Shown: positions 44,301 through 64,000 of the stretch, piece after piece
Layout of the letters: every line of letters begins with the position of its first letter
How positions within the stretch are numbered: position 1 is the stretch's first letter
Assembly: GCF_963259705.1 (NCBI RefSeq)
Contig: NC_081844.1
Coordinates: forward strand, 31,202,294-31,266,293
Reading direction: 5' to 3'
DNA from: Myotis daubentonii
Lineage: Eukaryota; Chordata; Mammalia; Chiroptera; Vespertilionidae
Length of the DNA: 64,000 bases
Notes under the pieces: model-generated
The model's input: the letters and a program-made list of their open reading frames with translations, nothing else
What the model was told of the DNA's origin: nothing
Database searches by the model: none
Position numbers and translations under genes: made by a program

Positions 44301-47300
44301 AGAGAATGTCTGAGCACCAGACCTGTGGTCCCTCAGGCCCCCTGGTTTTTTAGGGCATTTGGAGTTCAGAATCCTGGGGGGGGGGGGGGGGCGGGGGGGA
44401 GGTCCTGAATCTGCAGACCTCCTAGAGTCCAGAACCTTGTGAAATTCTGAGACTATGGCCGAAACCGGTTTGGCTCAGTGGATAGAGCGTCGGCCTGCGG
44501 ACTGGGGGGTCCCGGGTTCGATTCCGGTCAAGGGCATGTGCCTGGGTTGTGGGCACATCCCCGGTGGGGGGTGTGCAGGAGGCAGCTGATCGATGTTTCT
44601 CTCTCATCGATGTTTCTGGCTCTCTATCTCTCTCCCTTCCTCTCTGTAAAAAAAAAAAAATCAATAAAATATATTTAAAAAAAAATTCTGAGACTATGGA
44701 CTCAGCACCTACCTGAGGAACTGGCACCTAGGAGATGCCAATAAGTATTTATGGGGTGGATAAGGGGCCAGGGAGATATATGTGTGTGTATGGGTGGCTA
44801 GATGGATGGGTAGATGGGTCAACAGATGTAAGGTGGGTGGGTGGATGGATCATCATGAATCTAGTTAGCGAACCGACTCCTAGAACAGCCCCCTCCATAG
44901 GCTGAGGGACTGTTCCGGGTCCCCCGTCCTATCAAGGTTCCCTTTGGTCATTTACCAGAGAATAACAGATCCCCAGAGGCTGGGCCATGAGAGAGGAGGG
45001 CCTCCCTAAGAAGGCAACATGCGTTCAAAGACCCAAAGCAGGTAACAGTGTGAAGGTCTGGGGGGCAGAGTGTCCAGGCAGAGAGAACAGCCCCTGCCAA
45101 GGTCCTGAGGCAGAAATGGGTGGGTTGGGGGTACCCAGCTGGCCAACTCACATCCTTCTCTTTCTCCCCTTCTGTTCCCCAGGATTACAAGAAGTTCTGG
45201 GCCGGCCTCCAGGGCCTCACTCTCTATTTCTACAAGAGCAACAGGGACTCCCAGGTAAGGATGCGAATGAGGGCTCAAGAGCTGGCCCGTCCTTGACCCC
45301 AGGGACCAAGCAGAGGGTATGGGTGGCGTGGCCAAACCAGGGGGCCTGAGGGACCGCAGGTCTGGTGCTCAGACGCCGGCTTCTGTGCCCCCAGCACGTG
45401 GAGAAGATAGACCTCGGCGCCTCTGTGAAAGTCACAGATGAAGCTCCCCGGGGGAGCTCCCCTGACCCTGGTATACATTTCATCCTCTTCATCCGGAACC
45501 AGGAGATCAAATTCAGGGTAGGTCTCTTGGGGGGTGGGGGTGGGGCTAGCGGGAGAACCTGCTTCCCCATCACACCCACTAGCAAGGAGTCACACAGAGT
45601 CTAACGCTGGAGTGGTGATACTGGGCAAGTCACTTGATCTCTCTGGGCCTCAGTTTCCTCAACTGCAAAATGGGATAATATGTATAAAGTACCCAGAACA
45701 AGATACAATTCACAAAGGCCACCACTGCCATCATTCAGTCTGCCAACCAACATTAATGAGCACCTACTACGTACCAGACCCTCCTGTAGTTGCACAGCAG
45801 TGAACAGACAGTTAAAAACCCCTGCCCCTGTGGAGTCTACAGTCTCGTGGTGGAGGCACACAATCCACTACATCAATGTGTAAAATATGTGGACTGGCAG
45901 ATGGCAGCGGATGCTGGAGAGACAAGTGCTAAGAGAAAGGGAATGCAAAGGCCCTCAGACAGGACTATGCCTGGGGTGTTAGAGGAACAATGGCTGAAAC
46001 AGAGGGAACGAGGGGAGGGAGGGAGGGAGGAGGTGAAGGCTGGGAGGGGGCTGGGCAGGTCATGCAGGGCCTTGTGGGCCATGGAGAGGACTTGCTTCAA
46101 CCCTGAGGGGGGTGGGAGGCCTGGGAGGGTTTAAAGGATGAGGAGGTACATGATCTGAATTACTTTTTTTAATGTTGGTATAATAACATTCAAGAATAGC
46201 AATCCACATTAAAGGACTTATATTCAGGCATCACCCTAAATGAACCTGCCTTAACTCATTTAATCTTCAAAACAGCCCTTGGAAACATGAACTGTTCAGT
46301 TCCTCACTCCCATTTCACAGATGAATAGACTGAGCCTAATCGACATGGACGTTCCCTTTCCTTCTCTCCAGGTGGAGAGCCTGGAGTCTCGGGAGATGTG
46401 GAAAGGCTTCATCCTGACAGTGGTGGAGGTCAGAGTGGTCCCCCTGCCCCCCTCTCTCCTATTCCCCAGTAGTCCTCCTCAGAAATCCTCTTTTTCCTTT
46501 CCATGCTTCACTCCCCAAATAAGCCCCAGAGCAGTGGTCGGCAAACTGCGGCCCCCTGAGTGTGGCTCTTCCACAAAATACCACGTACGGGCGCGTATGT
46601 ACAGTGCGATTGAAACTTCGTGGCCACACTCAAGGGGCCAAAGAGCCGCATGTGGCTCGCGAGCCGCAGTTTGCCGACCACTGCCCTAGGGTCTCAAACA
46701 GGTCTCAAGCTGGCATTCTACAAACCGAATGTAGTCCATAAACATGTTTTGTTTAGCCAACGAAGTGCTGATTTAAAAGTCAGCTACCAACACTTAAAAA
46801 CCAGGATTTTAGTCAACGTTCCTAATTGCTATTTGACTCATGTTTCCTACCTGACCCCGGCAGCCTGTAGAGTGAGACTATATTCTAGCACCTGCTCTGT
46901 CCTCCTCCCCATCATTGAAGTCTCTCTCCCGGCCTCCTCTCAAAACCTCTTTGCCCTTGAAGGGGCAGGGCAGCTCTGGAGCCCCCAGACCCAGGTTCCC
47001 ATCTTGGCTCTGTCCACACTCTGCCTTCTGTGACATGGGCACAGCTGCCCATCCCACAGCTGCCCTGATCGCCCCTCAGCTCCGTGTCCCGTCCAACCTC
47101 ACTCTGCTGCCCGGACACCTGTACATGATGGCCGAGGCCTTGGCCAAAGAGGAGGCGCGTCGCGCGCTGGAGATGCCCTCGTGAGTGCCCCGCCTAGCAG
47201 AGGGGCTGCGGGGTGGGGGTGGTGTGAGTGGGGTCTCCGGTCCGGTCGTAAGTTGAATACAGGGCTGCATTCGTGCTGCAGCGGGGATTCGGTTCGGACT

Positions 47301-50252
47301 TGGTGTTTGGGGGTGGTCTGGGCCTCCAGGGGAGGGTCTAGGTGCCTGGAGGACCGGACTGTGCGCCTCTGGAAACGGAACCGGGGGCTGGGGCAGAGCG
47401 GGGTCTCCTGGAGGAGGGGGTGAGGTTGTGTGTCCGGAGGCGGCGATTCTCGGTGCCCTGGGGAGGGTCAAGATCTCCGGGGGCGGGTCTAGGTGCCTGA
47501 AGGCGTGGCTGGTGGTCCGGGGCCCGGGAACTAGCGGGAGGGCGAGACCTGGTGTTGCAAGCGGGGTTGTGAGCGGGCGGGGCTGCGTCCAGGGCGGGGG
47601 TACGTACGGGAGGGCGTCTGGGTCTCCGCGGGACAAGGCCTGTCCGGTGTGAGACGCGACCCTCCCCAGGTGCTTCATGAAGGTGAGCCGGCTGGAGGCG
47701 CAGCTGCTGCTGGAGCGCTACCCCGAGTGCGGGAACCTGCTGCTGCGACCCAGCGGGGACGGCAAGGACGGTGTGTCCGTCTCCACGCGCCAGATGCTCA
47801 GCGGGTGCGCAAGCGCAGCTCCGAGGCCGGCGGTGGGGGTGGGGGTGGGGGTTTCGAAGGAGGGGCGTGGTCAGACGTAGGGGCGGAGCCGAATCCTAGA
47901 GCGAGCTGGGACCGGGGAGGGTTTGGGGGCGGGGCCGGTGTGCGGGAGGCGGAGACAGAGCGAGGGGCGGGGCCCTCCTGGGTCCGAGACGGGGGGCACC
48001 CAGTCGCCCGCTGCACGTGCAGGACGCCGCTGGTCCGCCACTACAAGGTGAAGCGCGAGGGCCCGAAGTACGTGATCGACGTGGAGGAGCCGGTGATCAT
48101 TGGGGCGGGGCCTCGGGAAGCGCGCGGGCGGGGTCCGCGCCCCGGCCCAGCGGCCCTAACCGGACCCCTTATCCGCTCCCAGGTCTCCTGCGCCTCACTC
48201 CAAGACGTGGTCAACTATTTCGTGTTGCAAACCAAGAATGCGCTGGTGCCCTTCCTACTGGACGAGGACTATGAGAAGGTGCTAGGTGGGTGAGGACTCT
48301 GGGGGCCCAGTCCCTGCCTCTCCCGCCTCCCGCCTGGATGGGGACTCCCTTGGGTCAGCCCCGGGCCGTGCCGCTGCGCCTCCTCCAGGCAGCCCTCTCT
48401 ATTCTAGGCTACGTGGAGGCGGATAAAGAGAACGGCGAGAGTGTGTGGGTAGCACCCTTGGCTCCCGCGGTCCTCTGCCCAGGTGATGCCCCTCCCAAGG
48501 CAGCCACTGGGGCAGAGGGTGGAGAAACCTAGGACCCACATGGTCCCTGGTGTGCCCAATCCTGTACCCAGAAATTATTCAAACCCTGACCTCTGGGGAC
48601 TTCCAGATTGTAGAGGGGGCAGACAGAGCTGGATACAGACACTCCCAGCCCTGTGGGATTGAACCTGGGGCTGGTACAGTGCCTGGAGTAGGGGAGAAGG
48701 GGGGCAGGGTAGGGGAAGGCATCCTGGAAGAGAGGGTGTTTTTGCCGAAGTTCGCAAAGGATTTCAGGAGGCAGAGATGGGCAGAGGGGGACAGAAGGTG
48801 CACATGGAGTAAGAACTACCCAGAGGTGGGAAATTGGGGTGGGTGTTGGGAAAGGCAGGGGAGGCAGTCCAGCTTATGGAGCAGGAGGAAGAGGTTAGAA
48901 GCAGTATGACCCGCCCTGGGCTGGGCAGATGCGGGGGTGGGGGTGGGGGGGCATGTATGTATCTATTCATATGCACATGCCACAATCACCAACACAGACT
49001 ATGTGACCTGAATAATCAGACCCATGTAGACAACAGCTCCACACATGCATGTGTCATGATTCTGTTCCATCTAGCACACATGCCTACCTTAAGCCACAAT
49101 TATGTGTGCACAGCACAAATTCAGGCATTTATAGACACATGAATGTACACATGGAGACAAGTGCCCCAGCACAGACTTTAGCACCCATGCACTGTTATGC
49201 ATATTTACATTTAACTTATTCAAACTCACCCAGTGTTCATGTTTATGCTACACAGGAACACAAACACACACACAAATGGACGTGTACAGACACATGTGCA
49301 CAGGGACACTGGCCTGTATCCAGGCATGCACACACATTCCTGCTCAGAAGCACACAGACCCACCCTGAGGTATCCCTGCACCATGTGGGTCCCCAAAATT
49401 CCTGCCGTTTCCCACCCACCAGGTGCTGCAGCCCCTGCCGGTGGCCCCAAGCAGCCACCTCCTGTGCCCATCATGCCTGTGCCCAGACAGCACAAGCTGC
49501 CCCCGCTACTGAACCCGGATGAGAACTATGTGATCCCCATTGGAGATGCCCCAGTTGCCGAATATGAGAACACGGATGGTGGGTGGGGGACCAGGGATGG
49601 TGAGAGAAGGGGCAGGGGGAGCAGGCTCACGGCCGATGTGACACCCCGTATCTTTGTGCAGCGCTTTCGCCGGGCTGGCCCAAGCAGTGTCACCCAGCCC
49701 AAAAGGTTCAGGCAAAGCCTCCAAAGCCACCCATGGCACCTAAGCCAGGTAGGGGACCCTCTTCCCCAGCACCTCCCTCATCCAGTGGAGGGCCATTCTC
49801 AGCCTTTATCTGCCTTCCCCAGAGCCCAAATGCCTTGCCAGCGGCCTTGCCAAGAAGCTGGCCATCAGCTCAGCACAGGCTATCTGCCCCACAACAGGTA
49901 TGGGGCCTGGGAGGCCGATGTGGGAGGGGTGTGCGCCTCATAGGCGTGCGACCTGTGCAGTCACGCAGGACCCAGCACTCCGAAGGGCCTGTACTTGGCT
50001 TAATGCTCTGCTGTCTCCCTCTCAAAATTCCTGCTGCCTCCTGAACACATCTTCCTCTTGCACTGGGCCCACGTATTTCTGTAGCCAGTCCTGGGGGGGA
50101 TGGGGGTGGGGCAGCATGGACTGGGGATGCTGGGCGCAGCTGAAGTCTAGGGTACCCACCTGCCAGGGTTGGCCAGCGTGACAGCAGAGCTGGAAGAGAA
50201 ACTGCAGAGGCGGCGGGCACTGGAACACTCAGCCGAGCACCCTGGGGATTAG
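41311..50252 (+). CDS. STAP2: Signal-transducing adaptor protein 2 (STAP2)
   Basis: Cytoplasmic PH-SH2 adaptor (BRK substrate, BKS) that modulates STAT3, STAT5 and NF-kappaB signalling downstream of kinases such as BRK. Thirteen coding exons: 41311-41412, 45183-45254, 45395-45517, 46372-46428, 47080-47180, 47670-47804, 48023-48092, 48183-48285, 48408-48482, 49423-49578, 49662-49748, 49823-49897, 50167-50252. They give 1242 nt and 413 residues, and all phases agree. The N-terminus MASAPGPPRAPKPKCALPSH matches the family. The PH domain covers about residues 18-130 (KKFWAGLQGLTLYFY). The SH2 domain covers about 148-245, with the phosphotyrosine-pocket arginine in GNLLLRPSGD. The proline-rich tail carries Tyr315 and Tyr327. 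Human STAP2 has YENQ where this copy reads YENT. The intron after exon 7 is only 90 bp and open in frame. Start and stop (TAG, 50250-50252) are intact. Confidence 0.96.
41764..42848 (+). repeat. 27-bp minisatellite in STAP2 intron 1
   Basis: About 1.1 kb of tandem repeats of a 27-bp unit reading GTATGTGGGGACAGGGTCAG and ending GACAGGT, mixed with 16-bp short units that lack an internal 11 bases. Variants are TGTGG/TGCGG/TGAGG and GTCAGG/GTTAGG/GGCAGG. A 410-bp higher-order block is repeated: 41891 onward matches 42301 onward for about 750 bases. Because 27 is a multiple of three and the unit has no stop, several overlapping frames stay open for 200-317 codons. These are artefacts, not genes. 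Confidence 0.95.
43380..43500 (-). mobile_element. MIR-like SINE
   Basis: Contains 'atttcataggtggggaaact' followed by 'gaggcacagag' and 'gcccaatgacacacagc', the MIR core. In STAP2 intron 1. Confidence 0.6.
43836..44146 (-). mobile_element. SPIN-like hAT MITE
   Basis: CAGCGGTTCTCAACCTGTGG to AAGGTTGAGAACCACTG, in the orientation opposite to 17755-17978. The flanks ttctggaa and ctctggaa match at 7 of 8. It is longer than the other copies here (311 bp) because it keeps the interior 'gatatttacattatgattc'. Confidence 0.85.
44378..44398 (+). repeat. G-run with G-quadruplex potential
   Basis: About 20 bases, almost all G with one C. The length may be unreliable in the assembly. Confidence 0.8.
44459..44682 (+). 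mobile_element. Ves SINE
   Basis: Near-consensus copy in STAP2 intron 1, flanked by perfect duplications of aaattctgagactatgg ending at 44458 and 44699. It is one of the youngest insertions in the window. Confidence 0.96.
45605..45800 (-). mobile_element. MIR-like SINE region
   Basis: Contains 'ctgggcctcagtttcctcaa' followed by 'ctgcaaaatggg', then 'gagcacctactacgtacc', two MIR/L2 signatures. In STAP2 intron 3. Boundaries are approximate. Confidence 0.5.
46532..46683 (+). mobile_element. hAT MITE ('gtcggcaaactg' family)
   Basis: CAGTGGTCGGCAAACTGCGG to its inverted copy CCGCAGTTTGCCGACCACTG, with an internal palindrome of 'gagtgtggctcttcc'. The flanks ccccagag and ccctaggg agree at 6 of 8. 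It lies in STAP2 intron 4. Confidence 0.8.
48093..48182 (+). other. STAP2: STAP2 intron 7, 90 bp and open in frame
   Basis: Bounded by GTGATC and TCCCAG. It is exactly 30 codons long with no stop in the STAP2 frame, so retention would insert 30 residues into the SH2 domain after residue 220. The donor matches the consensus poorly beyond GTGA. Confidence 0.8.
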
Positions 50253-50325
50253 CGGGCCAGACTCGGAGCATCAGTCAGACGGATCCCTCCTCCCAGAATT
50301 AAAGTTCAAGTGACCCCAAGGCCCA
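50253..50325 (+). other. STAP2: STAP2 3' UTR with poly(A) signal
   Basis: ATTAAA at 50298-50303 lies 46 bases after the STAP2 stop codon. The 3' UTR would be only about 70 bases. The FSD1 poly(A) signal on the opposite strand is about 240 bases further right. Confidence 0.7.
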
Positions 50326-50524
50326 TGAGTGTGACTTGGCTTAGTGGGGCCGTGAGGTGTTTGTTCATCAGCTGGCTCCATTCACTCCTAAAGATCCTCA
50401 GCTCAGCAAAAACTGCCACCTGACTTTGCCAGAAAAGCCCATTTTACAGCTGGGAAAGCTGAGGTCTGGAGAGGGCCAAGGCACAGCCAGTGTCAGATCC
50501 TCTACAAGAACCAGCAGCACACCC

Positions 50525-50708
50525 GGCCAGTGTTTGACCTTTATTGGGAAGTGAGGTGGGGAGGAGGGCCTGCCCTGGTTCCTGCTTCCTGTTGGTGACC
50601 CCTGTTAGGAGTTAAGGCTCCAAGCAGCAAGTGAGAAGAGGGTGCCTGGCTGAAAACAGCCGAGACCTGGTGGTGGCCCCCAAAATCAGCCCAGCTGGGT
50701 GCACTGGC
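50525..50708 (-). other. FSD1: FSD1 3' UTR with poly(A) signal
   Basis: AATAAA on the minus strand (plus TTTATT at 50540-50545) lies about 165 bases beyond the FSD1 stop codon at 50709-50711. It faces the STAP2 3' end. Confidence 0.7.
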
Positions 50709-63359
<12,651 letters not shown>

Positions 63360-63569
63360 AGCTGCAGCCCAGCTCGTCCCGGCCCGGCCCGCGGGCCCCG
63401 CTAGCTCTTCTGGTCCCCAAGCTGCCTTGGCCGCTGCCGGGAGCCAATGGCCCGCCGAGCCCTCGCCGCGCCGCCGCGCCCCCCTTCAGCGCTCCATCAC
63501 TGGCCACAGCGCGCAGGCGCGACCCCCACCCACTGCGGCAGGCTGGGAAATGTAGTCCCGCGAGCAGGG

Positions 63570-64000
63570 ACACCCCTAATGGCTCACCCACCCACCCACC
63601 TCCAACCCCGCACCTCCCGAACCTGGGACGCACTCGGTGACGTTGGTAATTGGCGGTGATGGCTGAGCGGAAGGGAGCCTGGAGCTGGGAGATAGGACGC
63701 CTGGGTTCGACCCCAAGCCCTGCCCTGTGACCTCGAGCCCATCCGAGTCCTCCCGGGGCCTCAGTCTCCCCACCGCATCACCCACACTGCTGCTCACGCT
63801 GGAGTTCCACCGAGAACTGGCCCCCGAGATCTGGCCCCTGACGACTCACAACCTTGCATTTACTGAAAAGCCAAGGCCTTTGCCCAGCGGACGTTCTGGC
63901 TTCCATGCCTTCTTTCCCTCCGAGATCTGGATTCTGCTCTTCCATTTCCACTGCTCCCCGTCCCCACGCCCCTCTGAGGCATCACCTGCCCTTCCAATCC
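63570..64000. other. Upstream flank of FSD1, no feature seen
   Basis: The last 430 bases are GC-rich single-copy-looking sequence with no recognisable exon, SINE or transposon end. It is presumably intergenic between FSD1 and the next gene. Confidence 0.4.

Noticed and set aside
47649..48293. Single 214-codon open frame across STAP2 exons 6-8
   Set aside because: It joins real exons through introns and frame changes. The spliced exons at 47670-47804, 48023-48092 and 48183-48285 explain the conserved parts; only the 90-bp intron is truly continuous in frame.

Overview
The window is mammalian nuclear DNA, almost certainly from a vespertilionid bat. Three signs point there: more than twenty Ves-type tRNA-derived SINEs, many with target-site duplications; several Helitrons with the HeliBat-style end (a hairpin around 'cgaaattcg' followed by CTAG), a burst known among mammals only in vespertilionids; and SPIN-like hAT elements with 8-bp duplications. 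The genes have introns with GT-AG borders and poly(A) signals. There is nothing prokaryotic here.

Four protein-coding genes can be rebuilt exon by exon. They match the human 19p13.3 order FSD1-STAP2-MPND-SH3GL1, seen here in reverse. SH3GL1 (+) fills about 1-27390: its first exon lies left of the window, about 21.9 kb of intron 1 comes first, then coding exons 2-10 at 21941-26264. MPND (-) has thirteen coding exons from 36163 down to 27906. STAP2 (+) has thirteen from 41311 to 50252. FSD1 (-) has thirteen from 63359 down to 50709. All reconstructed exon phases agree. FSD1 gives 496 codons (the human length), MPND 497, STAP2 413, and SH3GL1 351 plus about 15 from the missing exon. SH3GL1/MPND and STAP2/FSD1 are convergent pairs with close poly(A) sites; MPND and STAP2 are divergent, about 5.1 kb apart.

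The genes are not a pathway. SH3GL1 is endophilin-A2 (membrane curvature and endocytosis). MPND is a RAMA plus JAMM-type MPN protein. STAP2 is a PH-SH2 signalling adaptor. FSD1 is a MID1-related microtubule-associated coiled-coil/FN3/SPRY protein. The neighbourhood is conserved synteny.

The rest is introns and transposable elements: two old antisense LINE-1 segments and nested insertions at 1-4640; a three-copy head-to-tail Helitron array at 9923-10795; a Helitron inside a hAT element beside a SINE at 15857-17330; a 1.1-kb minisatellite with a 410-bp higher-order repeat in STAP2 intron 1; a LINE-1/LTR/SINE patchwork at 38130-40650; and an ancient palindromic element at 59705-61165. I found no evidence of an undescribed multigene system. 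The best leads are the Helitron array, a 90-bp intron in STAP2 that is open in frame, an apparent loss of STAP2's YXXQ motif, a six-fold CCAAT cluster upstream of MPND, and an unexplained 49-bp perfect direct repeat in SH3GL1 intron 1. All comparisons with human proteins are from memory, not from a search.
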